Below are positions 53,443-64,000 of a stretch of 64,000 bases of DNA, piece by piece. The stretch comes from Aplectana chamaeleonis. Lineage: Eukaryota; Nematoda; Chromadorea; Rhabditida; Cosmocercidae. Numbering within the stretch: the first letter of the stretch is position 1; each line of letters opens with the position of its first letter. Under the pieces are notes generated by a model, which searched no databases, had not been told where the DNA came from, and saw nothing but the letters and a program-made list of their open reading frames with translations. The stretch is from positions 310,001-374,000 of the forward strand of contig JAPDOI010000064.1 of NCBI GenBank assembly GCA_029168955.1, read 5' to 3'. Made by a program: the position numbers and the translations under genes.

Positions 53443-54660
53443 GACTTGACTTACTTACTTGACTTAATCGGTTGGCTTTCGCCTGACGCGGTCATTCCGC
53501 ATCTTCACCGAGGTGTGCCGTCCTAATAGTCAGCCGTGTCCATTTTTCACGGTCTTCAGCCACAATTTGAACGTATTCCATCCAATTGTCACTATTCCAT
53601 TTCCTGCGAAACGAAACATCGCGCCTGAACTGTCTTTCGATGCCGAGTGACTTCAAATCCTCTTTAACCACATCCGTCCAGAACTTTCGATTGCGCCCAG
53701 GTGGCCGTTTACAGACAGGATTTGGAAGCATTCTTAAAGCGTGTTGTACGAGACGATCCGGCGTTCTTCTTAGTATATGCCCGAGCAGTCGAAGTCGACT
53801 TTCCATTGCTGCTTGAGATGGCGTTGGGAGATGCTGGCACCTCCCTCGTGTCAAGCGTTGATGTGCTGCGTCGATTTCCTTGTAAAGGTCTTCGTTATGG
53901 CATACACGCGGCCAGAAATATCCAAGCAAACGCCTAAAAAGCTTCCTCTCCGTGCAATGCAACCTTTCCATCTGCGTCATCGGTGCTGCCCACGTCTCCG
54001 ACCCGTACATCATGATAGGGCGAATAGCGGATAGGTAGACGCGCAACTTGACTTCCTTCGAGATGGTGGTAGACCACAAACACTTGGTTAGAGAATTAAA
54101 TGCAGACGCACATAGCTTTCGCACATCGTCGTCGAATATCCGCTGCATAAGTCGACAAGGGAGCGTCCTGATGGTGTTAGGATCACATCCGCAGGAAACT
54201 TCTGCAACTCTACGCATGATGTCATAAAGGGCGAAGTTGAGAAGAAAAGGTCCTGCAACGGCTCCTTGCCTTACTCCTGTTTTCACCTCGAAAGCTGACG
54301 TAATACCGACAGGTGTACGAAATGCTGCTGTTGTTCCTTTGTTCATGTCATCGATTAACCGAACATACTTTTCCGGGACTCCATCTACTCGCAGAGCATT
54401 GAGCAATCGATCACGATGAAGAAAGTCGAACGCGGCTTCAAAGTCCGAAAAAGCAAGCTGTAGTGGCTTCGAAAACCGCTGCCACGATTCAATTACTCTT
54501 CTCACGACGAACATTTGGTCGATGGTCGATCTTCCAGGTCGAAAACCGGCTTGCTCATCTCTGGTCGTTCCTTCACGATGTTTGATAAGTCGCTCGAGAA
54601 TGATACGTTCTAAAACCTTGTACATGACACGAAGTAGAGAGACAGAGAACCAAAATATAT
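53443..54660 (-). pseudogene. RTE-type LINE reverse transcriptase, YADD block deleted
   Basis: A minus-strand frame, open for 414 codons (54736-53492), encodes an RTE-like RT. DEQAGFRPGRSTIDQ, FSDFEAAFDFLHRDR and GVRQGAVAGPFLLNF appear in order, followed after a short junction by SAFNSLTKCLWS, RPIMMYGSETWA, RRLLGYFWPRV, and KRPPGRNRKFW near the C-terminus. About 80 residues including the catalytic YADD are missing, yet the frame stays open, so the deletion kept phase. The 5' end is truncated near 54660 (RT starts within its first motifs; no endonuclease). The 3' end is a CTTGACTTA-type short tandem tail (53443-53466), usual for RTE. Confidence 0.88.
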
Positions 54661-54748
54661 TCGAAAATATATTACGAATTTCTTCTTGCAATCTCAATTT
54701 AACAGCGTTCACAGTGAAATGCGAAGTAAACAGCAAGTGAAGATATCG

Positions 54749-54863
54749 TACATTTCCCCGCTACTCGCAGGGTAGGGCATCACTATTATAGGAGTGGTGC
54801 GGTTTTGAGAATGATTTCTTCATTTTCATAGTTGCTGTTTTCGAAAAACAACAACCCCACGCA
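54749..54863. mobile_element. Foldback MITE, truncated copy 3
   Basis: Matches the left two thirds of 23684-23845 (CATTTCCCCGCTACTCGCAG to AAAAACAAC) and lies just outside the 5'-truncated RTE relic. Confidence 0.65.
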
Positions 54864-55186
54864 CAAAATGTGGGCAGAATTCTCGTTTAATGCAATAATC
54901 TAACACAAGAACTTTTTTAGCTGTTTTTCAATCTACCAGAAGCGAGACTTATGATAAATCAGAAATGTTTCTTTTTATTCCCTACATGTCCCTCAGAGGA
55001 CCGCTTTTTCAAAGCTCATTTAAGCACCCAGATTACTCCACATTTAGATTTTATCAAATAAGGCTCATTTTGAATGGCGGAACACAAAATTTTTAGATGC
55101 ATGAGTTTTTTTTTTCAGCACACCTTTCCAAATATTCCAAATAAATGAATATCTCTAATAATTTGCGTTTGGCTTTCAATAGATTA
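54864..55186. other. No gene seen
   Basis: AT-rich, unassigned. Confidence 0.4.
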
Positions 55187-55310
55187 CCATAGGCTATGGT
55201 GGGTATACGGTAGTTTAGTCTAAGTCTCAGAGCTGGCTCAAACTTCTCTGTGATGGTAATTTGGGGCGGTGAACACGAATCGTCATTCATTTCCCGATCT
55301 CCAAAATATT
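55187..55310 (+). repeat. Dispersed ATGGTGGGTATACGGTA repeat
   Basis: ATGGTGGGTATACGGTAGTT and GGTGAACACGAATC match 40270-40385 and parts of 40430-40490 within the nested inverted-repeat element. Confidence 0.55.
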
Positions 55311-57028
55311 AACGTAGTTCATACCATTATGACCATTGTCGATGGCAGTGGATTATTCCATCTTTATGGGCTTTCAATGCCCAGAGAATACTCGGTGGTT
55401 CAGATTCTTCATTATCCGCCGCAAGGCGATGAGAAGACAGCCAGAGAATATAATGACTTGAGTCCGCAGCCTAAATGATCCGCCCTCTTACGGTCGTAAA
55501 AGGGCGTATGAAATACGATACGAGATGTCGGGTCACCCGGGTGGTGGCTCGCCTCAGCTAATTAACAACATTGAAAAAGGAAAATCATTGAAATATGGAC
55601 AAGAGAGTCCCGAATAGGGACAACTATATTAACCCTCATATATGCAACCACAGCGACAAATGGAACTCAGGTCTGTGTTCAGCGTTTTAAAAACACACCT
55701 CAAACAAAGAAATAACGGAACCGAACGAAATAAGAGGAAAAATGCGCCCATAAACTACAAGACCAACACAAAACGAGTTCGGGAATGCAGCACTGAATGA
55801 TGACGTGGCGTCGAAATTTCGAGGTTCTCGAGTTCTCAGCACCATTTTTGCGTCAGGACCAGTTGCGTCAGGACACTCGGCGGACTACTGCTAGGATTGG
55901 GAAGGCTAGTGGGCGGAGCCATCCAATGGGGAGCGGCTTCTGGCACTAGGACATTTTTCTTCCGTGGGGCGCCGAAGTTCCGCGACATATGCTGCTCTTC
56001 CAGCATCATGGGACGATATCCTGCGACGATGGGGTTTCCACTGCTGAGTTCATCCACCAATCACAAACTGGTGGGCGGCCGTCAGCAGATATCTCCATGA
56101 TGCTGCTCAGAAAAAGAGAGTCCGTTTCAGTGCCCTAGCTGCTCAGCGAATATCTGAGTAGGGTCCTAACCAATCCTGTTTTGCAAACAGTAATCTTCTC
56201 TTTTCAGTTGACTCTATTTTTCCCTTCGTGACAACCACCATGAACATGTTCATCCAACCGAAGAACTAGTCCATGTTATAGATTGTCACTGAAATACGAC
56301 GTTCTAATGCGTTTCTCGACCTTTCCTCGTAATTTTGGTAACACTTGGAGGCCAACGCACTGTTTATGTGAAAAACTCGAGGAAGAAAATTATTGTGAAC
56401 ACTGCCTTCAAGAATGCTTGCCGAAATATCGCATTTTCAAACTTTCATAAAATCTTCTGAAAATGTTGGAACACCTTATTGGGCTATTTCTTTTGGTTCA
56501 GGAAAACGGTGAAAACATTTTCAGCCCAAACTACCAAAATTTCGTCCCTGATCACCGATATTGCATGAGGGGCACACCATTTAAAAAAATTGAAAAAAGT
56601 TCTTCTCGGAATCAAAACAGGGCAAGCTCGTTCGAAAGTCGGTCCAGAAAAAATTCCTTCTCGATCCACAACGCGATTCACCGAAAAATGCTCGAAATAG
56701 CCGCGGTCTGCTCCATTCGTAAGTGCGGTGTGGAGCGAAATAGCGGTGATGACTTCGAGGCAGTAACTTATGACCATTAGCACAGATCTCCACTTGAGGA
56801 TTGTTTATAGCTGGATACGGTCTGCTCAACACAAATATACTTACCAATACTGTACCACTGGATTCGGGAATCTTTTTAGGTGTGGTATACCGTCCGGAAG
56901 CGCAAGTTATTCCCAGGCGGCGCAGTCCGCTCTTCCACGTTGGTGCCACTGGAAACTCCTCGATTCTGTCGAGGTGAGCTGAACGCGGACATTCGTGCTC
57001 CGGCGACAGACCATGGCGTTTCGCCCTT
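55311..57028. other. No supported gene; orphan MITE end
   Basis: The complement of AGGCAGTGTTCACAATAA at 56390-56407, followed by TCAA, is a TTAA-family terminus. The frame at 55897-56100 and others are unrecognised. 56870-57028 may belong to the 5' region of the LINE that follows. Confidence 0.4.
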
Positions 57029-60000
57029 GTGACAGGTCGTCCGATGGTTACCATTGTCACCCCACATGAAATGGCGCTTAATGTTTCTGTGAAGGCTACG
57101 GCGTCCGCGGTAACCGACGCCCACTCACGGAGCCCGGTGAGTGTTGAAAGTATGCTAGGGTCTTCGGTGCAAGGACGGCATCGGAGGGTAACCAGGCTAG
57201 CCCAAAAGTCCTTTGACGTTGCCAAGACTCGCGTTGCAACGCTGAATGTCGGCACGTTGCCAGGCCGCTCGAGCGAAACGGCTGTCGCTTTGGAGCGTCG
57301 GCGTATTGATCTCTGTACGGTACAAGAGACAAGATGGTCGGGTAGTAAGTCCAAGGAAATTGGCAGAGGCTTCAAGGTCCTGTATCATGGCAGCCCTAAG
57401 ACCACGAACGGCGTTGGCGTTGTCGTGTCTGAACGCTTCCGTGGTGCTACTGGCGAGGGGCATCGTTTTCACGATCGTTTGATGAAGATAGTCGTTGTCA
57501 GTGAGGATCAACAAGTCCATTTCTTCTCGTTGTATGCTCCGCAGACGGGTTGTTCTGAGCAAGTGAAAAATGTCTTCTGGATGATGCTCGAAAAGAAGAC
57601 CGCCAAGGTGCCACCAGAAGATATCGTTGTTTTTGAGGGTGACATGAACAGCCACGTCGGAGAAACGAGTCAAGGCTATAGTTGCCACAGAGGGTTCGGT
57701 TTGGGCCCCCCCCCAACACCTATGGCGAACGCATTCTCGACTATGCCGACTCACATGACTTAGTCATTGTGAACACGAAGTCTCGAAAGCGCCAGTCCCA
57801 CCTTGTCACTTATTACAGTGGCAGCAGCCTGACACAAATCGACTTTGTGCTTGTGCGGCGTCGAGACGAGAAGATGGTCACAGATGCGAAGATCGTGCCG
57901 TACGAGACAGTTGCTACACAACATCGGCCGCTGATCTGCACGATAGGCATTATGCCGCCGAAACGTAAGATTGGTGAACGGTGCGGACCACCTCGAATAA
58001 AGTGGTGGCGTCTGAAGGAAAGAGAAGCTGCCGTCATTTCACGAGTTGAGCTACAGCCAGTTACGACTGTGTGCGAATTTTGGCAGAAGGCAGTCAAATC
58101 AATGATTGATTCGGCGCGGTCCGAACTCGGGGTAACGAAGCCCCGACGGTGGAAGATTGAGAGAGAAACGTGGCTCTGGACAGATGACGTGCGAATGACG
58201 GTCCGAGAGAAGAAGAAAGTGTACCACACTTTCTTGGCTAATAAGACGGCTGCTAACTGGCAGAAATATTGTGATGCGAAGAAGTCTGCCAAAAGGGCCG
58301 TTGCGAAAGCCAAGGCGGCGCACTACGAAGACCTGTATGAGAAGCTGGATACGCGTGACGGTGAACGTCTTGTGTATCGACTTGCGAAATCCCGTCAGGG
58401 TGGTACTGAAGACAAGGAGAAGTTCCACGGTGTTAATGACGTACATGGTCAGCTGCTTATGGACCGTGGTAAAGTGATGGGAAGGTGACGCGACTATTTC
58501 GAGAAAATCTCGACGGAAGAATTCCCCCATTCCCCCATCCCTGAACACCCACCTACAAGCGGTCCTGTCCAGCCTATCACCACCGAAGAAGTGGAGATGG
58601 CGTTGGGACGTATGAGGCCGGGAAAGGTGACGGGGCCAGACGATCTGGCGGCAGAGATGTTTCAATCACGATGCTGCTCTGGCAATCGCGGGGGTCGGTG
58701 GCCGGCTAGAACGCCCCTTTCCGAATCAAATTGATCGGATCTGGCTGATCGGCGGAGGTTCCGGCATGACTCATAACTGGCGAAGTTTTCGTGGTAATGT
58801 CTCATATCTGGCAGAGTTCTCGGGGTAAAATGTTGCAGGGTACGCACTGTTTTTCTCTAGCACTCTCTCGTGTAGAGCGCGGAAATGGCAGGCCACAATG
58901 AATACGCTGCGTGGAAATGTGAGGTGTTTGTGCTTGTCATGGCTGTCATCGCTCGGGATATCGAAGCTCTGGCGGGCGTTGGTTGCAGGTTGAATCGCCA
59001 AGTCTAACTCTAAACCTGCCACCGACGGCCGCGACTGCAGGAGTGGTATGGTGGTCGGTGGGAGGTAATCAGGTGAAACCTTCGGTGTAAACACGTGGGT
59101 GTTACGTCAATCTGAGGGGTCGGTGGGAGGCGAATAGGCAGAGCTTTCGGTGAGAACGGGTCAGCTGTGACTTGGCATTGTGGGGTCGGTGGGAGGTTGA
59201 CACGCGGAGTTTTTGGCATGAATGGGGGAGTTTTCGGGCCTTGCCCGCCCTTTTTGTTACGAGTGGCAGCACGCTACCTGTTCAACTCCTCTCAACTGGC
59301 CACCTACCCCGCGAGTGTGTTACTGGGATTTCATTGAATGGCTTGCACAGTCCTTCAACCGGGTCGTTGCAGAAAAGAAAGCGCCCAAGGACTGGCAACG
59401 AAGCACGACCATTCCGATTTGGAAGAAGAAAGGCAATCCAGCGGATTGTGCGAATTACGGTCCAATACGTTTACTCTCTCGCACCATGAAAAAGTTTGAG
59501 CGCATTATCGATCGTCGAATCCGTGAAATCGTCAAGATCACGAGCAATCAGTGTGGCTTTGTCACCAATTGTGGCACGTCGGACGCCAACTACGCTGCAC
59601 CACTACTGATTGAGAAACACTTCGGGCAACAGAAGCCGCTCCATCTTGTATTCCTCGATCAAGAGAAGGCGTTTGACCGAGTTCCGCATGAAGTAATCTG
59701 ATTTGCGTTACGGGGGCACGGTGTCCCAGAGGAGCTCATAGACTTGGTCAAGGTTCTCTACACTGATCCAAGAAGTCGGGTCCAAGCTGCTGTTGGAGCT
59801 TCGTCCGAATTTCCCATCTCCGTTGGCGTGCACCAGGGATCTGCTTTGTCTTCCCTTCTATTTATCATCGTGATGGATACTATCACAAGAGACCTGCAGA
59901 GACCAGCGCCATGGACGCTTTTGTATGCGGATGATGTGATGCTCGCAGTTGAAGATGAATTGGATCTCGAGCGACAGGTGCAAAACATGAGTGACCGATT

Positions 60001-60674
60001 GGCTCGATTCGGGCTTTGCCTCAACGTTAGGAAGACTGAGTATTTGACTACGGAGAGAAGTGAGCGTGCCTCCATCAAGATTGATGATACCGAGCTTCCT
60101 CGCGTTAACGTCTCCAAACGCCTTGGTTCGATGATTACATCAGACTGCAGTCTAGATAGTGAGGCCAACACTAGGGTCAGCGCTGCGTGGTTGAAATGGC
60201 GGTCAGCAACAGGAGTGCTATGCGACAGGAAGATGCCGAAGATTTACCGAACTGTTGTCCGGCCTGTTGCGCTGTATGCAGCAGAGTGCTGGCCTGCTAC
60301 CAAGGAAGCAGAGCGAAGGCTCGGTGTAATAGAGGCGAAAATGCTACGTTGGACAGCGGGTTCCACTCGCTTGGACCACGTTACGAACGGCGACATCAAG
60401 AAGCGTTTCAGTGTTGCTCTGATTACCGAGAAGCTGCGTGAATCTCGATTGTGATGGTATGGTCACCGTATGCAAGACTGGGCTTACCCTTGACGTGCCT
60501 GGAAGGAGACCCAAAGGACGGCCAAGGCAGCGGTGGCTTGACACGCTGCACACCGATTTGAGAATAGCCGGCGTGCACCCTGATTAGGCTCAGGACAGGG
60601 AAAAATGGCGCCAGCGCATGAGAAAAGCGGACCCCGCATTGGATCGGTACAAACGCTAAAGAAGAAGAAGAAGC
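57029..60674 (+). pseudogene. RTE/BovB-like LINE with endonuclease and RT, disrupted
   Basis: The endonuclease frame starts by 57029: VATLNVGTLPGRSSE, CTVQETRWSG (Glu), NGVGVVVSE and GDMNSHVGE (Asp, Asn). A C9-C10 run near 57705 breaks the frame, which resumes from 57682 with YYSGSSLTQIDFVLV and QHRPL. A helical linker runs to 58486 (stop). 58490-58660 continues to GPDDLAAEMFQS, then a tandem-repeat insertion (about 58665-59320) interrupts the RT. The RT resumes with WDFIEWLAQSFN, NQCGFVTNCGTSDA, FLDQEKAFDRVPHEVI, a stop at 59699-59701, GVHQGSALSSLLF, LLYADDV (YADD codons 59924-59935) and MLRWTAG, then a stop at 60452-60454. It ends in (GAA)n at 60656-60674. At least five lesions make it inactive. 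Confidence 0.9.
58665..59320. repeat. Insertion in LINE RT with 65-bp tandem units
   Basis: RT coding sequence stops at MFQS and resumes at WDFIEWL. Between them GGTCGGTGGGAGG units start at 59053, 59118 and 59184 (65 and 66 bp), and looser related units occur from 58690. No terminal repeats or target duplication are clear. Confidence 0.65.
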
Positions 60675-60779
60675 GCAAGTCATTTCCAATCTAAGGCCGC
60701 TTTGCTTTTCGAGAAGAAGCTTGCCTATGTCGAATTAGGTCAACGAGCCTGGTTATCGATGGAAACCGTAACATCGAGT

Positions 60780-60990
60780 CAATCGCAAACTCGATTGCTC
60801 GGAGTTTATAAAAATCGAGTGAGCCGAAAACTTGATTATTCAAAATTTCGTTTTCTAAGTAAGTCGAAAACTCGATTATTCAAAAGTTCGAAAAATCGAG
60901 TTATTTCGAAACTCGTTCATTCGGGTTAGTCAAAACTTGATCTTTCTATATTTCAATATTCCGAGATGCTCAAAAACTCGATTATTCAAC
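60780..60990. repeat. CGAAAACTCGATTATTCAAA degenerate repeat
   Basis: About six loose copies of AACTCGATTATTCAAAA in tandem directly after the LINE. It is followed by CCCATTCACGACCACGTGT, which recurs at 62945-62963. Confidence 0.65.
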
Positions 60991-61114
60991 CCATTCACGA
61001 CCACGTGTGCCACCACTCAGAACTTTTTGAACAATTTGAGAACGACATAAAACACCGTGATCAATTGTAAAACAACATATCTTTGCGTGAACAACGTTCG
61101 GTTCAATTACTTAA

Positions 61115-61584
61115 AGGCAGCATACACGCTCGTAAGCGTAATTGAGATAACTACGGAATTAGAATGTCATGACACCGAACACAATGCCCACGCATTCTGA
61201 AGCTTCAAAAACTACCCACAATGACGCTACACGAGTGAGAAGTTGGCCCCGCCCCTGTATCTGCCAGCCCCCTGTATTTGCGTCCTCCTCTAAAACAGGG
61301 GTGCTGTTCCGTTCCCACCGTCGGCGACGTTTGTGGGTGGTGGAATAGGTTCAATAGGTAAACCACACACACCGACGACGGTGGAAATGATCCCGGACCC
61401 CTGTTTTGGGGGATATGACAAATACACGGGGCGGGCAGATACAGGGGCGGGGCCAACCTCTCACTCGTGTAGCGTCATTGTGGGTCGTTTTGAACGCTTC
61501 AAAATGCGTGGGCGTTGTGTTCGGTGCCATGCCATTCTAAATCCGTAGCTATCTCAATTACGCTTACGAGCGAGTATGCTGCCT
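61115..61584. mobile_element. TTAA foldback MITE, copy 2
   Basis: A 470-bp element between TTAA at 61111-61114 and 61585-61588. The ends AGGCAGCATACACGCTCG and complement match 6340-6801, as do the inner arms (GTTGGCCCCGCCCCTGTATC and complement). The right TTAA is shared with the next element. Confidence 0.85.
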
Positions 61585-61588
61585 TTAA

Positions 61589-62034
61589 AGGCAGTGCTCA
61601 CGATGAATATAGCACTCGAGTTCGACATAAAAATTGGATTGTTTGGTCGTGAGGTAACTAATAGTCAAGAAACAGGGACGAGAAACGTCCAGAAAAAGTC
61701 AAAATAACGGTTTCTAAATTCAGGGTGTGGACGAGAATCATGGACCCTGCTGATTTCGGCAAGCGCGCGCTAATCGCGAAATCTGCGCGAATCGATAATG
61801 CTAACTACGGCAGAATGGCTTGGCAATTCGCCATCGAAACGTGTGCGGCGCCACAAGCTCGTCCGATTGGGGGGCGGACCGGGATAGGTAGGCGCACCGG
61901 GAGAGCTTTCAAAGCCGTTTGTATTTATTTCTGACCAGTTTCGTTGCTTTTTTCCAGCCTATCCTCTTCAGCATCTGCCAACTTAGTGTTTCACACCAAG
62001 ACCTCGTGAACGAGATTTATCGTGAACACTGCCT
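61589..62034 (+). mobile_element. TTAA MITE, complete copy
   Basis: A 446-bp element between TTAA at 61585-61588 and 62035-62038, ends AGGCAGTGCTCACGATGAA and the complement of AGGCAGTGTTCACGATAAA. The truncated relative is at 2216-2592 in reverse orientation. An open frame in the core (61725-61934) is shared with that copy but not under visible constraint. Confidence 0.87.
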
Positions 62035-62038
62035 TTAA

Positions 62039-62062
62039 AGGCACAGTACACCCTCAGACATG
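62039..62062 (+). mobile_element. Start of a third abutting TTAA element
   Basis: AGGCACAGTACACCCTCAGA follows the TTAA at 62035-62038 directly. It resembles the AGGCAG termini but no inverted partner was found downstream in the window. Confidence 0.5.
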
Positions 62063-63271
62063 AATTTTGAGATTTTCATGTAATTGTGTAGAAGACCCCT
62101 CGTGTATAACACGTGCTAAATGCCAGATCTCATTTCCTCCAAATAAGCGAGATATAAGCGACCACCACATTCCCGACCCCCTTCGCTCACCACCACAGGC
62201 CCGACCCCCTAACAGATTTTCGGACTCGATAGCGGCTCGATGGATGGATGAATTCCAATAAGTCGTCGTTCTTCAGTCCATTGCTGGGCTATCTCCTTAT
62301 CCTGGATCGCTCTCGCGCAACGCTTGCGAATGAAGAGAAATACAGGCTTGAGACAACTCGTCCACCAATTTTTCACCCTCAAAATCTAGGCATCTTTGAG
62401 GAGCCATAACTCTGTTCAAAGAGGGTCTTGGACGATTTCATAGATACCGCTGTGATCAGCGTGTGACTCTCTCCAAGACAAGCATCAAATCTGAAAATTA
62501 TCTTTTTGGGTGTCCTGTGCCTTTAATTCAAACTCAAGTTGTTGGCGGCTGCAACGGCGCACGGACAATCAACGTGCGACGAAAATCGAAAAAGTGCCGC
62601 GGATACGGGCACGAACAAGTAATCGGCAATGAATTTTGGGAACGGACATACTCCAAACTACATTGGAATCCGCAAAAAAAAACTAACCAATTGCGTTGGG
62701 CATTATATCAGCCTGATATACGGATCAGTTACAAGCAGCATAGTGCACAACTATTATCCAAGCTTTGGAACGCACTTGTTACAAACAACAAGGCGGATTA
62801 GTTGAGCCCTAGCCTCTATAAATCGATAACGCGGTGGTGATAATGCTTCCGCTGTCCCGTCGTCTTCTCCTCCGCTATTGTTTCTCGTTCTGTTTTTTCA
62901 CCTCCATATTATTCACTCGTTTGGGGTTGCAGCCTTCCTTTTACCCATTCACGACCACGTGTCCCATCGGTGGAACAAGCTTTTCGAAAATCAATTTCTC
63001 CGCCCCAAGAATGATTTTCCGACCTTCTTATTACGAATGTATTCCCCCGTTCTAGGCTCGACTACGGATATCGAGGTCCGTCTGTAGCTCCACTATAGCA
63101 CAGTATACGAACTTTTGTGAGAATAGCTCGGACTCACATATAGAAAAAACGGCTCCAAAAACATTTGTCCAAGCACACTATGAGTTATTTTTCCTTCCGT
63201 TGCTATTTTTTAGCTTTCTGAGATGGAAATCATAGCTGGAGTCGTGATCGTTCCGACCAGGGGTGTGCGTA
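62063..63271. other. No gene seen
   Basis: Unassigned. Frames of 60-112 codons (62463-62801 is the longest) are unrecognised. Confidence 0.35.
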
Positions 63272-63380
63272 TTTACGGTTTACGATTTACGATTTTACGA
63301 TTTACGATGTTTTTTGGTCTCGTATTTACGGTTTACGATTTACGACATTTTGAACCGTAAATCGTAATTTTTCGTAAATA
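63272..63380. repeat. TTTACGATTTACGA simple repeat
   Basis: Iterated TTTACGA and GGTTTACGATTTACGA with an inverted block (CCGTAAATCGTAA) at the end. Related to 1262-1334. Confidence 0.75.
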
Positions 63381-64000
63381 AAAATACATGCAATGGAAGT
63401 GAATCACAAGACATCTCCAATTGACCTGCTCTAATCCCTATTTGCGTATACTAATGTTTTTGGTCAGGAGATGGGGCCAACCCAGGCGTGTTACTACAGC
63501 ACGATCCCTTTACCATTCTTTAAGTGATTCCATAATTATAACGCGGGACACACGGTCGGAGTTGGAGGCGCTGGCTTACAGATCCGCGTTGCTCGCCGCG
63601 CACGTCTCGCTAGCTGTCGCCTACGTCGCAATGCAATCTGAAATCACTCTTCACGAGGAACTTCGTTTTCGAGTTTCTCATGAATATCAACTTTCCTGAT
63701 TCCCATAACTAGATTAGCGTCAAAACATCGAGCGAAGCAGTCTAATCAATCAAAAAATTGCTTCAAATAGTGCTCTTGGCCCGCCTTCTGAGTAGATCAC
63801 GGCTTCTCAGAGTTCACGAAAATCATCACGAGTATTCGTTTTTTATCCCAGAAGTTTGAAGCTAAAAACCGTTTCCTCAAGTTGATTTCTCTCCATCCGC
63901 AGCAAACGGACACTCAGAAAAGGCGCGAGTGCTAGTTTGAACGCTCATCTTTGCCTTTTTTCTGAAACCGTAATCTCTCACTGATGCGAGCGTTCAGTGG
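63381..64000. other. No gene seen
   Basis: Unassigned. A 92-codon frame at 63421-63699 is unrecognised. Confidence 0.35.

Noticed and set aside
52770..56407. A single 3.6-kb TTAA element between the orphan ends at 52770 and 56407
   Set aside because: The ends are in the right orientation, but the left flank is not TTAA and no coherent interior links them once the RTE relic and MITE are removed.

Overview
This window looks like repeat-saturated nuclear DNA of a parasitic nematode, most plausibly a strongylid (hookworm-like) worm. The grounds are: two RTE-type LINE relics of a kind I associate with hookworm and Haemonchus genomes; short introns of 57-65 nt with TTTCAG or TTCCAG acceptors; and a Ty3/gypsy element whose single-ORF Gag-Pol plan recalls Caenorhabditis Cer1. 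The species call is inference. I found no convincing host gene, rRNA or intact tRNA. Nearly every recognisable feature is a mobile element or a relic of one.

Layout. 1-7400 holds short non-autonomous elements flanked by TTAA (719-1166, 2216-2592, 6340-6801, 6915-7375), a 195-bp palindrome, a CR1-like LINE tail (4511-5170, minus) and an inverted-repeat element carrying a GC-rich, exon-like stretch (5442-6117). 8453-16702 is a complete, young LTR retrotransposon with one uninterrupted 2201-codon Gag-Pol frame, near-identical LTRs and a TTGT target duplication. It sits inside a TTAA element (8078-16728), which itself sits inside an older repeat, here called RepA. 16729-17900 continues RepA, again broken by a TTAA element. 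18487-22100 holds a tRNA-derived SINE-like unit, a mariner relic and an IS630/Tc1-type transposase relic. 23918-28929 is a decayed DIRS-like (tyrosine recombinase) retrotransposon on the minus strand. 28930-30090 is the second RepA copy, which supplies the empty sites for the insertions in the first.

30684-36000 contains a Harbinger-type MITE (TAA target duplication) and a three-exon PIF/Harbinger transposase gene. That gene is open throughout but appears to lack its catalytic Glu. 37487-41877 is a 4.4-kb inverted-repeat element with arms of about 1.1 kb. 42358-51926 is a field of inverted-repeat elements, minisatellites with units of 24, 45 and 42 bp, a 211-bp hAT-type MITE with a perfect 8-bp duplication, and a 390-bp direct repeat. 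53443-54660 is a minus-strand RTE relic lacking the YADD block. 57029-60674 is a plus-strand RTE-type LINE with EN and RT, broken by frameshifts, stops and a tandem-repeat insertion. 61111-62062 has three TTAA elements abutting head to tail.

The parts form a layered insertion history that can be read from within the window. Repeat copies that lack a given insertion define exact target duplications: TTAA for the AGGCAG-ended families and CAG for the 29400-29906 element. Only the LTR element looks recent and intact. All other autonomous elements carry visible lesions. All distances and identities were judged by eye from the sequence; no searches were run.
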